In this document: piece after piece, positions 53,126-61,622 of the stretch
Position numbering within the stretch: position 1 is the first letter of the stretch
Layout of the letters: each line of letters starts with the position of its first letter
Origin: Rhodococcus zopfii NBRC 100606 = JCM 9919
GTDB taxonomy: Bacteria > Actinomycetota > Actinomycetes > Mycobacteriales > Mycobacteriaceae
Reading direction: 5' to 3'
DNA: 64,000 nucleotides
Assembly (NCBI RefSeq): GCF_001895025.1
Contig: NZ_BCXI01000040.1
Span: forward strand, 1 to 64,000
The notes under the pieces: model-generated
Told to the model about the DNA's origin: nothing
Seen by the model: only the letters and a program-made list of their open reading frames with translations
The model's database searches: none
Program-made: the position numbers and the translations under genes

Positions 53126-54266
53126 ATCCGATGAAGCCGCGCTCCGCGGAGTAGATCAGCCCCTTTTTGATGAGCCCGTCCCGCGCCGGGGACAACGACG
53201 CCGGTTTACGTCCGAGTTCCGCTGCGATCTTCGACGTGGCGACGGGCCCGTCGTCACCGGACAGGTCGGCCATCGCACGCATGTATTCGCGTTCGGCGGG
53301 CGTCGCACGTTCGTAGCGGGATCCGAAGAACCCGACGGCGAGTTCTTCCTCGGCCGCCGGTGCCCCGACCCGCACGTCCTCCGCGGTGATCGGGCTCGCC
53401 GCCGCCACGTCCCACGTGGCCTTGCCGTAGGCCTGCACGAAGTAGGGGTATCCGTCGGCCGTCTCGTAGAGGGCATCGAGCGCGTCCTGGGTGAACTCGA
53501 CGTCCTCGCGTTCGGCGGGGGCGATGAGCGCCAGGTCGGCGGCGGCACGTTCGAGCCGGTCGATGCGGTGATAGGTGAACAGCCGCTCCGAGTAACTCTT
53601 CGACGCGGACAACACCGCCGGTAGATGCGGCAGGCCCGCACCGACGACGATGAGCGGTGCGGCGTCCTGGCTCAGCTCGTGACAGGCTCCGCAGATCGCC
53701 GAGACGTCGGCCGCGCCGAGATCCTGCATCTCGTCGATGAACAGGGCGATGCCCACCCCGACGTCGCGGGCCAGACCGGACGCGTCGACGAGCAGTTCCA
53801 CGAGGTCGATCTCGATGTCGCCCGAGTCCGCGCGACCCTTGACGGCGGGCGCGTCGATCCCCGGCTGCCAGCGTTCCCGCATGCCCTTGTCCGCGGTGGC
53901 GCGCAGCGCAAACGACTTGAGGACGCCGAGGAAGTAGTCGACCGATTCGCGGTCCGGGTGCGCCGCCGCGATCTCCCGCACCGCCATGTGCAGCGCCGAC
54001 GACAGCGGTCGCCGCAGGTCCTGGTCCGGGCGCGCTTCGATCTTGCCGGTGCCCCAGCTGCGGGCGATCGCGGCCGAGCGCAGGTGATTGAGCAGCACGG
54101 TCTTGCCGACACCGCGCAGCCCGGTGAGCACAACACTCCGCTCCGGCCGGCCCCGCGCGATACGTTCGAGCACCACTTCGAACGCCGTGAGCTGCTTGTC
54201 GCGGCCGGCGAGTTCGGGCGGGCGCTGTCCCGCGCCCGGGGCATACGGGTTGCGGACCGGGTCCAT
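53079..54266 (-). CDS. AAA ATPase with C-terminal winged helix
   Basis: A 395-residue P-loop ATPase of the archaeal/bacterial STAND-like ATPase type. Walker A is GLRGVGKTVLL near residue 48, Walker B LFIDEMQDL, followed by an arginine-containing sensor region. The C-terminal 80 residues look like a winged helix (GPVATSKIAAELGRKPASLSPARDGLIKKGLI). The ATG at 54266 is preferred over the longer frame. It may act as a switch protein binding DNA or a partner; no toxin or nuclease is nearby. It is divergent from the AztD-like gene. Confidence 0.83.
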   Translation of the reverse strand: MDPVRNPYAPGAGQRPPELAGRDKQLTAFEVVLERIARGRPERSVVLTGLRGVGKTVLLNHLRSAAIARSWGTGKIEARPDQDLRRPLSSALHMAVREIAAAHPDRESVDYFLGVLKSFALRATADKGMRERWQPGIDAPAVKGRADSGDIEIDLVELLVDASGLARDVGVGIALFIDEMQDLGAADVSAICGACHELSQDAAPLIVVGAGLPHLPAVLSASKSYSERLFTYHRIDRLERAAADLALIAPAEREDVEFTQDALDALYETADGYPYFVQAYGKATWDVAAASPITAEDVRVGAPAAEEELAVGFFGSRYERATPAEREYMRAMADLSGDDGPVATSKIAAELGRKPASLSPARDGLIKKGLIYSAERGFIGFTVPHFGRYLRAQSD

Positions 54267-54392
54267 CGGTCGATGGTAACGACAGGTGGGCGCGATTCCG
54301 CGTTCATCCGGACGGTGATTCGCGGACCCGGGGAGTCGCCCCCGGCTCGCTTTCGCCGGACACCGGGATGCAGACATACGCATACTAGACTT

Positions 54393-54407
54393 TGACATTC
54401 GTTTCCA
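54393..54407. promoter_or_regulatory. Zur-box-like site before the AztD-like gene
   Basis: TGACATTCGTTTCCA matches the actinobacterial Zur consensus TGAAAATCATTTTCA at 11 of 15 positions. It overlaps a TTGACA (54392-54397), and with 17-bp spacing a weak -10-like GTAGAT (54415-54420) would place the start of transcription at or next to the ATG at 54429. No ribosome-binding site precedes that ATG, so the message may be leaderless. Confidence 0.45.
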
Positions 54408-54428
54408 TTAACGCGTAGATCTGTGCCC

Positions 54429-55652
54429 ATGAAAACCCTCCTCCGTCCCGGCGTCGCCGCGCTGTCCGCCGGACTCGCCGTCACCCTGCTCGCGGGATGC
54501 TCGTCGACCGATACCGACACCGACACCGGGTCGACCGCCCCCGCCGGCACCCCGGCCGAGACCGCGTCGGCGCAACCACGGCTGGCCCTCACCTACGACG
54601 GCGGCGTCCTCGTCGTCGATGCCACCAGCCTCGACGTGGTCGCGGACCTGCCGTTGGACGGGTTCAATCGCCTCAGCCCCGCGGGCGACGGCCGCCACGT
54701 GTTCGTCACGACCGCCGGTGGGTTCCGGGCACTGGACACCGGCAGCTGGTCGGAGCCGCACGGCGACCATGCGCACCACTACGCCGGCGACCCTCGTTGG
54801 TCCGGAACGGATTTCGAGGCCACCAAGCCCGGGCATGTCGTCGCGCACGCGGGGCGGACCGCACTGTTCGACGACGGCACCGGCCGCATCGAGCTGTTCG
54901 ATCCGGCCGGCCTCGCGGACGGCGCACCGGAGGTCGAGACGGTCACGCTGCCCGACGCGCATCACGGGGTCGCAGTGCCCCTGTCCAACGGTGGCCTGCT
55001 CATCACGCTCGGAAACAGCGACTCCCGCAACGGAATCGCCGTCCTCGATGCCGCAGGCACCGAGACGGTCCGCAACGAACAGTGCCCGGGTGTCCACGGG
55101 GAAGCGACCGCCCGGGACGAGACGATCGTCGTCGGCTGCGAGGACGGCATGCTCGTCTACCGGGGCGGAACCATCACCAAGGTGACCGCTCCCGATCCGT
55201 ATGCACGTCTCGGCAATCAGGCGGGGTCGGAGGACTCCGAGGTCGTACTGGGCGACTACAAGACCGACCCGGACGCCGAACTCGAACGGCCCGAACGCAT
55301 TGCACTGGTGAACACGGCCACCTCGGGACTGCGGCTGGTCGATCTCGGCACCAGCTACACCTTCCGGTCGCTCGGTCGCGGACCGGACGGTGAGGCCCTG
55401 GTGCTCGGCACGGACGGCAACCTGCACGTCGTCGACGAGCACACGGGAGAGGTGATCCGGAAGATCGCCGTCGTCGATCCGTGGACCGAACCCGGCGAGT
55501 GGCAGCAGCCGCGCCCCGCCATGAAGGTACTGGGCGGCACGGTCTTCGTCACCGACCCTGCCGACGACGAGCTGCACGCCGTCGATCTCGCCACCGGCGC
55601 GATCACCACCGGCGCCCTGCCGCAGACCCCCAACGAGATCAGCGGAACCTGA
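54429..55652 (+). CDS. AztD-like zinc metallochaperone lipoprotein
   Basis: A 407-residue exported lipoprotein: signal peptide with lipobox LLAGC, a Thr/Asp-rich linker, then a seven-bladed beta-propeller-like repeat region (LVVDATSLDVVADLPL, GGFRALDTGSW and similar). The sequence HGDHAHHYAGDP near residue 115 is His-rich and could bind zinc, as in AztD, the periplasmic chaperone that hands zinc to the AztC binding protein. The genes aztABC are not adjacent. The Zur-like site upstream supports regulation by zinc. The ATG at 54429 is used; a GTG two codons earlier is unlikely. It ends immediately next to the convergent DUF4185 stop. Confidence 0.78.
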   Translation: MKTLLRPGVAALSAGLAVTLLAGCSSTDTDTDTGSTAPAGTPAETASAQPRLALTYDGGVLVVDATSLDVVADLPLDGFNRLSPAGDGRHVFVTTAGGFRALDTGSWSEPHGDHAHHYAGDPRWSGTDFEATKPGHVVAHAGRTALFDDGTGRIELFDPAGLADGAPEVETVTLPDAHHGVAVPLSNGGLLITLGNSDSRNGIAVLDAAGTETVRNEQCPGVHGEATARDETIVVGCEDGMLVYRGGTITKVTAPDPYARLGNQAGSEDSEVVLGDYKTDPDAELERPERIALVNTATSGLRLVDLGTSYTFRSLGRGPDGEALVLGTDGNLHVVDEHTGEVIRKIAVVDPWTEPGEWQQPRPAMKVLGGTVFVTDPADDELHAVDLATGAITTGALPQTPNEISGT

Positions 55653-57122
55653 TCACCGTTCGATGCGGGTGCGCAGCAGGAAGGTGTTGTAGTCGGACCA
55701 GGTCGAAAGCATGAAGTAGACATCCTCGTCGGTCGACCACGGGTGGAGGAACCCGCCGTACAACTCGGCGTGCTCCTCCACCCCGACGAGGCGGGCGCTC
55801 TCCGACCACGCTCCCTGCGGGGTGTCCGACTCGCGCAGCACGATCGCGGCCTTCGCGGTGTCCAGATACGCCATCTGCCACCGCCCCGCGGCGGCGTCGA
55901 ACCGGACGGACAACTCCGCGGCCGGTCCGTGTACCACGGGGGTCGCCGCGGTGTAACCACCCACGTGGGTCCAGCTGCCGTCGCGCCAGTACTGATAGGC
56001 GTCCGGTTCGAGCACCCGGTCCTCGGGTACCCGCGCCAGCGCCACCGATCCGAGCCGTGTGTTCGGGGTGCCGAAGAGATACACATAGCCCTCGGCGGGC
56101 ACCGCCGCCGCCACCTGGAAGTTCGTCACCCCGAAGATGTTGTCCCACCGGGCATGCGGATCCTTCGTCCACGTCGACCCGCCGTCGTCGGAGTAGGCGA
56201 TGCCACCGTGGTTGGTCCACCAGGTGGCCGGGATGCTGTTCCACGTGCGGATCGACATGTAGGTCAGATACTGACGCGACCCGACCGCGAACCCCGAGGT
56301 GGGAATCACCGTGATCTCGACGTTGTCGAGCTTGCGGCTGCTCAGGACCTCGGCCGCGTGACACCGTGAATCCTGCACCATCGAATCGAACGTCATGCCG
56401 TCGGCGAGGTCGCGGTCGGTGCTGAATGCGAGGACGTTGCTGCGCCAGTCCTCGCCCTGCCCGCCCGGCGGGTGAAAGCCCCGGCCGACCGTGTCGCCGA
56501 ACGCGACGGCGATCCGTCCCGGCTCCGACTCCCACATGACGCCGAGGTCGGTGCCGTGCACCTGCCAGCGCTTGTCGGTCCGGTTGATCGAACCGGCGCC
56601 GGTCTGCTTGGCAACGGTGGTGACGTCCACGACGTTCGGGGCCGGCGGCGCCGGAGCGAGCGGGGCGGGTTCGATCGGCGCCTGCGCGCCGCCGGGCTCG
56701 GGGGCGGGCGGCTCCGGATCGGGCCCGGGCACCGGCGCGCCGAAGTAGAAGGGGGTCGGCATCAGGCCGATGCGCGGCAGCAACGGCGAGGTCCGTGCGG
56801 GCTCGCCGGTCAGGTCCGGGCAGGGGTCGGCGCACGGGTCCGCCGGAAGCGGGTCCGGTTCGACTCGCACCGGCACCGGCTCCGGCGCCGGGTAGGGCAC
56901 GGTCGTGATCACCGGGTACGGCACGGGGATGTCCAGCTCGGACGGCACCACCGACTCGTGGCTCCACGTGTCGGTGGCACAGGGCCCGGTTCCGGTTGTC
57001 CCGTCCGGTTCGTCCGCCGCGGCAACGACCGGTTGCCCGGTTGCAACGACCACCGCGGCCAGCATCACCGCCCCGGGCAGTCCGCGCCGGTTCCGTCCTG
57101 ACCGCCGGTCCACTGCCTGCAT
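55653..57122 (-). CDS. Secreted DUF4185 domain protein
   Basis: A 489-residue exported protein. A signal peptide (basic start, LPGAVMLAAVVVATGQPVVAAAD) is followed by a proline-rich low-complexity region (about 60-190) and a C-terminal DUF4185 domain with VMWESEPGRIAVAFGDT, GGIAYSDDGGSTW and YGGFLHPWST, a beta-propeller-like arrangement. DUF4185 proteins are surface-located in mycolic-acid bacteria, and some such domains have recently been linked to arabinan hydrolysis, but I cannot assign activity here. The ATG at 57122 is the best start; the frame is open to 57209. It converges with the AztD-like gene. Confidence 0.83.
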   Translation of the reverse strand: MQAVDRRSGRNRRGLPGAVMLAAVVVATGQPVVAAADEPDGTTGTGPCATDTWSHESVVPSELDIPVPYPVITTVPYPAPEPVPVRVEPDPLPADPCADPCPDLTGEPARTSPLLPRIGLMPTPFYFGAPVPGPDPEPPAPEPGGAQAPIEPAPLAPAPPAPNVVDVTTVAKQTGAGSINRTDKRWQVHGTDLGVMWESEPGRIAVAFGDTVGRGFHPPGGQGEDWRSNVLAFSTDRDLADGMTFDSMVQDSRCHAAEVLSSRKLDNVEITVIPTSGFAVGSRQYLTYMSIRTWNSIPATWWTNHGGIAYSDDGGSTWTKDPHARWDNIFGVTNFQVAAAVPAEGYVYLFGTPNTRLGSVALARVPEDRVLEPDAYQYWRDGSWTHVGGYTAATPVVHGPAAELSVRFDAAAGRWQMAYLDTAKAAIVLRESDTPQGAWSESARLVGVEEHAELYGGFLHPWSTDEDVYFMLSTWSDYNTFLLRTRIER

Positions 57123-57227
57123 CACGTCCGAGATCGTGACACAGCCGGCCGACGGGTGCAGCGGCGAGGTCCGGCCGTCACGCGGTGCGTCTGCCACTGC
57201 CCGGCGCATCCCCCGATTCCCTCGTTC

Positions 57228-57273
57228 ATCCGGCTATCTATCGGATTCTAGGAAACGTGGTAGATAACCGGAT
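57228..57273. repeat. Inverted repeat upstream of otsB
   Basis: ATCCGGCTATCTA (57228-57240) and TAGATAACCGGAT (57261-57273) pair at 12 of 13 positions with a 20-nt spacer. The element lies between the divergent DUF4185 and otsB genes, about 110 bp before otsB. It could be a regulator site; there is no T tract. Confidence 0.45.
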
Positions 57274-57382
57274 ACAAGGGTGTTCTCGGCGACGCTCCCC
57301 GCCGGGAGTCACGGCGCCGACCCGCCGATCCGTGCGACGATGTGACTCGCCACCGACTCCGGCCTCCTGGAGGTGCTGAACG

Positions 57383-58192
57383 ATGCAGGAAACGGCAGTG
57401 CGCGACGTTCCCCCCGCGCTCGGGAACCCCGCACTCGCTCGCCGACTCGCCGGCAGACGGCCGGCCGTGTTCCTCGATTACGACGGCGTCCTCAGCCCGA
57501 TCGTGGCGCGACCCGAGGATGCGGTGATGTCGGAGAGCATGCGCACCGTCGTCCACGACCTGGCCACCCGCGTTCCGGTGTGCGTCGTCACCGGCCGCGA
57601 CCGCGGCGTCGCGCAACAGTTGATGGGTGTCGACGACCTCGCGGTCGCCGGCAGTCACGGATTCGACATCTGGACACCGACGCGGGGCTCGCTCTCCGAC
57701 GCCTACGTCGCGCGCTACACCGATCTCGTCGCGGAGGTCACCGAACGGCTCCGCGACGAGACCCGCGGCATCCCCGGTGCACACGTCGAATCGAAACGCG
57801 CATCGGTTGCCGTTCACTATCGCCTCGTCGATCCCGCCGACCGCGACCGCATCGCGGCGACGGTGCGGTCCGTGCTGGACGACTACGCAGGCAGGTTGAA
57901 GCTCACTCCCGGCAAGATGGTGTACGAACTCGGACCGAACGTCGACTGGAACAAGGGCAAGGCCGTCCTCTACCTCATCGACGTGCTCGGCCTCGACGGC
58001 GACGACGTGGTTCCGATCTACCTCGGCGACGACATCACCGACGAGTACGCGTTCCGGGCGTTGCGCGACCGCGGGATCGGCATCCTCGTCGGGGATCCCG
58101 ACGACCCCGAGGTGGCGAATCGGACCACGGCGGCCCACTACGCACTGGCCTCCGTCGACGACGTGGAGCGTTTCCTGGCCACCCTGACCTGA
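57383..58192 (+). CDS. otsB: Trehalose-6-phosphate phosphatase
   Basis: A 269-residue HAD phosphatase of the OtsB family. Motif I is LDYDGVLSPI, motif II VVTGRDRG, motif III includes Lys in WNKGKAVL, and motif IV GDDITDEYAF. It removes phosphate from trehalose-6-phosphate. GGAGGT lies 11 nt before the ATG. The synthase OtsA is not in the window. It begins a three-gene operon with a GH65 enzyme (36-bp gap) and a HAD protein (overlap). Confidence 0.93.
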   Translation: MQETAVRDVPPALGNPALARRLAGRRPAVFLDYDGVLSPIVARPEDAVMSESMRTVVHDLATRVPVCVVTGRDRGVAQQLMGVDDLAVAGSHGFDIWTPTRGSLSDAYVARYTDLVAEVTERLRDETRGIPGAHVESKRASVAVHYRLVDPADRDRIAATVRSVLDDYAGRLKLTPGKMVYELGPNVDWNKGKAVLYLIDVLGLDGDDVVPIYLGDDITDEYAFRALRDRGIGILVGDPDDPEVANRTTAAHYALASVDDVERFLATLT

Positions 58193-58228
58193 CCACCGGT
58201 ACGTCGCGTGACTGGGAGGTGAAACACC

Positions 58229-60679
58229 GTGCAGGATCCGGATTTCGGTCTCGACTACGATCGTTTCGACAGTGCCGCAGAGGGTTTGCGTGAAGCTCTG
58301 ACCTCCACGGGCAACGGATACTTCTGCACGCGCGGCACCGCCGAGTGGGAAGACATGGGGCCGGTTCACTATCCCGGCACGTACGTCCACGGCATCTACA
58401 ACCGCGAGACCACGATCATGGGCGGGCGACCGGTCCTCAACGAGGACCTCGTCAACGTCTCCAACTGGCTGGTTCTCAAACTCCGCATCGAGGACGGGGA
58501 CGCAATCCGGCTCGACAACGTCGACCTGCTGGGATATCGGCACACCTACGACATCCGGTCCGCGACCGTGATGCGCGAAATGACCTTCCGGGACCACTCC
58601 GGCCGTGAGACGACACTGCGGAGCCGCCGATTCGTCAGCATGGCCGACAGCCACCAGGCCGCGATCGAGTGGACCATCACTCCCGAGAACTGGTCGGGGC
58701 GAGTGGAAGTCGTCTCGGCACTCGACGGCCGGGTCACGAACCGCGTCGTCGCCCGCTACCGGCAACTCGAGGGCCGGCACCTGGATCCGGTCTCACCCCG
58801 CACGTTCAGCGACGAGACCATCGCGCTGCGCGTGCAGACCCGCCAGTCCGACATCTACGTGGCCGAGGCGGCCCGCACCCGGGTCTTCCGGGGAAACGAC
58901 GAGGACCCGTACCACGTGGAGCGGAGCCTGTATCAGATGGAGGACTACATCCAGCAGGTGCTCGTATTCGACGTCGAACGCCGCAAGCCGGTCCGGGTGG
59001 AGAAGATGGTGTCGCTGTTCACCTCGCGGGACAACGCCATCACCGAACCCCTGGCCGCGGCCGGCCGGCACGTACTGCGGTATCCGGATTTCGCCACCTC
59101 CTTCGCCGAACACTGGGCGGCCTGGGACGAACTGTGGGACATCTGCGATGTCAAACTTCCCGGCGAACCCCGCGCGCATCTCCTGCTCGGTCTGCACGTC
59201 GCGCACGTGCTGCAGGTCTGCTCGCGACACACCGCACGACACGATGCAGGGGTCCCGGCACGCGGCCTCAACGGCGAAGCGTACCGGGGCCATGTGTTCT
59301 GGGACGAGATGTACGTCTACCCGTTCCTCAACCTCCGGATTCCGGAGGTGACCCGAAGCCTGATCCTCTACCGGTACCGCCGCCTCACCGAAGCACGTTG
59401 GGCTGCATCGGAAGCCGGTTACCGCGGTGCCATGTTCCCATGGCAGAGCGGCAGTGACGGCACCGAGGAGACCCAAGAAGTACATCTCAATCCCATGTCG
59501 GGACAATGGGATCCGGATCGGAGCCGCAATCAGCGGCACATCAACGCGGCCATCTTCTACAACGTGTGGCGCTTCCATCAGGCAACCGACGACGCCGAGT
59601 TCCTCGCCGACTACGGCGCCGAACTCATGGTCGAGATCGCCCGCTTCTGGGCGTCGATCGCGCACTGGAACCCGGAACGGGAACGGTACGAGATCCACGG
59701 CGTGATGGGCCCGGACGAATTCCACGAACACTATCCCGGCTCGGATGAACCCGGCGTACGCAACAACGCGTACACGAACGTCATGGTGGCGTGGGTGATG
59801 GCGACCGTGCCGTCCGTCCTCGAGTCGCTGTCCGCGATCCGCCGCACCGCGCTGCTGTCCCGCCTCGCGGTGGCCGACGAGGAACTGGCGCTGTGGGAAG
59901 ACATGAGCCGGCGCATGTTCGTGCCTTTCCACCTCGGGGTGATCAGCCAGTTCGAGGGCTACGACGAACTCGAGGAACTCGACTGGGATCGCTACCGCGC
60001 CGGCTACCCCGACATCGGACGCCTGGATCGGATCCTGCGCGCCGAGGGCGACGATCCCAACCGGTACAAAATGGCCAAGCAGGCGGACACGGTCATGCTG
60101 TTCTTCCTGTTCGACTACGAGGAACTCGAACCGGTCTTCGCGCGGCTCGGCTATCCCTTCGATCGGGATCTCGCCGAGCGCACCATCGCGTACTACGACG
60201 AGAGAACCTCCCACGGTTCGACACTGAGCCACGTGACGTTCGCGTCCGTCCTCGCCGACCTCGACCCGCCCGGATCCTGGGAACGCTTCATGCTGGCGCT
60301 CGAGAGCGATGTCAGCGACCTGCAGGGCGGCACCACCAAGGAAGGCATCCACATGGGGGTCCTGTCCGGCACGCTCGACGTGCTGCAACGCACCTATGTC
60401 GGAACCCGCATCGACGACGGCGTGCTCGTGTTCCGGCCGCGGCTCGTCGACCGGCTCGACGGCGTGTCATTCTCGATCCGGTTCCGCGGCACACCACTGC
60501 GGGTGCGCATCACCGGAGGAGAACTGACCGTGCTCGCGCAGGCCGAGGGATTCCACGTGCCGATCCGGGTCGCGCTCGACGGCCAGGAACACGAACTCGG
60601 CGCCGGCGACAGCTGCGTGTTCACCCTCCCCGCGCAGCGGTCGTCGACCGCCCGGCAATCGGGCGGGGCGAGATCGTGA
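58229..60679 (+). CDS. Glycoside hydrolase family 65 disaccharide phosphorylase/hydrolase
   Basis: An 816-residue GH65 enzyme: N-terminal beta-sandwich (about 1-270), an (alpha/alpha)6 barrel with GLNGEAYRGHVFWDEMYV and the catalytic acid Glu in VMGPDEFHEHYPG, then a conserved GTTKEGIHMG phosphate- or sugar-binding loop and a C-terminal beta domain. Family members split trehalose, maltose or kojibiose, mostly by phosphorolysis. The GTG at 58229 has GGGAGGTG upstream. Lying between otsB and a beta-phosphoglucomutase-like gene, it probably acts on trehalose, giving beta-glucose-1-phosphate if it is a phosphorylase. Hydrolysis cannot be excluded. Confidence 0.92.
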   Translation: MQDPDFGLDYDRFDSAAEGLREALTSTGNGYFCTRGTAEWEDMGPVHYPGTYVHGIYNRETTIMGGRPVLNEDLVNVSNWLVLKLRIEDGDAIRLDNVDLLGYRHTYDIRSATVMREMTFRDHSGRETTLRSRRFVSMADSHQAAIEWTITPENWSGRVEVVSALDGRVTNRVVARYRQLEGRHLDPVSPRTFSDETIALRVQTRQSDIYVAEAARTRVFRGNDEDPYHVERSLYQMEDYIQQVLVFDVERRKPVRVEKMVSLFTSRDNAITEPLAAAGRHVLRYPDFATSFAEHWAAWDELWDICDVKLPGEPRAHLLLGLHVAHVLQVCSRHTARHDAGVPARGLNGEAYRGHVFWDEMYVYPFLNLRIPEVTRSLILYRYRRLTEARWAASEAGYRGAMFPWQSGSDGTEETQEVHLNPMSGQWDPDRSRNQRHINAAIFYNVWRFHQATDDAEFLADYGAELMVEIARFWASIAHWNPERERYEIHGVMGPDEFHEHYPGSDEPGVRNNAYTNVMVAWVMATVPSVLESLSAIRRTALLSRLAVADEELALWEDMSRRMFVPFHLGVISQFEGYDELEELDWDRYRAGYPDIGRLDRILRAEGDDPNRYKMAKQADTVMLFFLFDYEELEPVFARLGYPFDRDLAERTIAYYDERTSHGSTLSHVTFASVLADLDPPGSWERFMLALESDVSDLQGGTTKEGIHMGVLSGTLDVLQRTYVGTRIDDGVLVFRPRLVDRLDGVSFSIRFRGTPLRVRITGGELTVLAQAEGFHVPIRVALDGQEHELGAGDSCVFTLPAQRSSTARQSGGARS

Positions 60680-61494
60680 CCGAGGCGCCGACGGCCTCGC
60701 CGTCGCGGACCACGGGATTCCGCGGCGCGATCTTCGACGTGGACGGGGTGCTCGTCGACTCCCCGCACGAGGCGGCGTGGCGACAAGCCCTCCACGAACT
60801 GATGGACGATGACTGGTCCGGCATCCGGGACGCGACCACGTGGTCGCCGGAGGGCTTCACCGCGCAGGTCTATCAGCAGGTGCTGTCGGGGAAGCCGCGG
60901 CGGAACGGTGCCCGCGCGGCACTCGAGTACTTCCACGTCCCGGACGCCGCGGAGCGCACCGCGACCTATGCCGAGCGCAAGCAGCGACTGCTGGTGCGCA
61001 TGATCGACGCGAGGGCATTCGAGGCATACCCCGATGGGGTGCGGTTCGCACTGGCCGTGCGCGCCGCGGGAATCCCGATCGCCGCTGCGTCGTCGTCGAA
61101 GAACGCCGACCGGTTCCTGCGCGGGATCGCGCTCGACGAGTTTGGCAAGGCCCCCGGCGCAGCGCTCCACGGCCCCCCGCCCGGCGCCACCCTGCTGGAT
61201 GTCTTCGACGCGAACCTGTCCGGACGGGACTTCGCCCACGGCAAGCCGGACCCGGAGATCTTTCTCACCGCGGCCGCGGAACTCGGCGTGTCGCCCGGAG
61301 CCTGTTTCGTCGTCGAGGACGCGGTCAGCGGAATCCTGGCCGCGAAATCGGGGGGCATGGCCGCGCTCGGCGTCGCCCGGTCCGACGACGCGGAGGCCCT
61401 GGCGGCGGCGCGTGCGGACCTGGTGGTGGCCTCGCTGGACGACGTCGATCCCGCCCGGTTGCGGCACGGGGAACTCGCCGCTCGCGGCGACTGA
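60676..61494 (+). CDS. HAD-family hydrolase, beta-phosphoglucomutase-like
   Basis: A 272-residue HAD protein. Motif I is FDVDGVLVDSPH, motif II the Ser in AAASSSKN, motif III Lys in HGKPDPEIF, motif IV VEDAVSGILAAKSGG. A helical cap follows motif I. Such proteins in GH65 operons usually convert beta-glucose-1-phosphate to glucose-6-phosphate. The GTG start overlaps the GH65 stop (GTGA). An insertion of about 20 residues before motif III (FGKAPGAALHGPPPGAT) is unusual. Confidence 0.88.
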   Translation: MTEAPTASPSRTTGFRGAIFDVDGVLVDSPHEAAWRQALHELMDDDWSGIRDATTWSPEGFTAQVYQQVLSGKPRRNGARAALEYFHVPDAAERTATYAERKQRLLVRMIDARAFEAYPDGVRFALAVRAAGIPIAAASSSKNADRFLRGIALDEFGKAPGAALHGPPPGATLLDVFDANLSGRDFAHGKPDPEIFLTAAAELGVSPGACFVVEDAVSGILAAKSGGMAALGVARSDDAEALAAARADLVVASLDDVDPARLRHGELAARGD

Positions 61495-61622
61495 CGGCAG
61501 CACATCGGAGCGGCGACCGCAATCCAGCCGCCACGACGCGATGACAACGATTGTGTAACGTAACCCGAGTTCACATGCCACACCGGTCTCCGCGCCGTCA
61601 CGAACCCAGGGGGTGCACGCTC

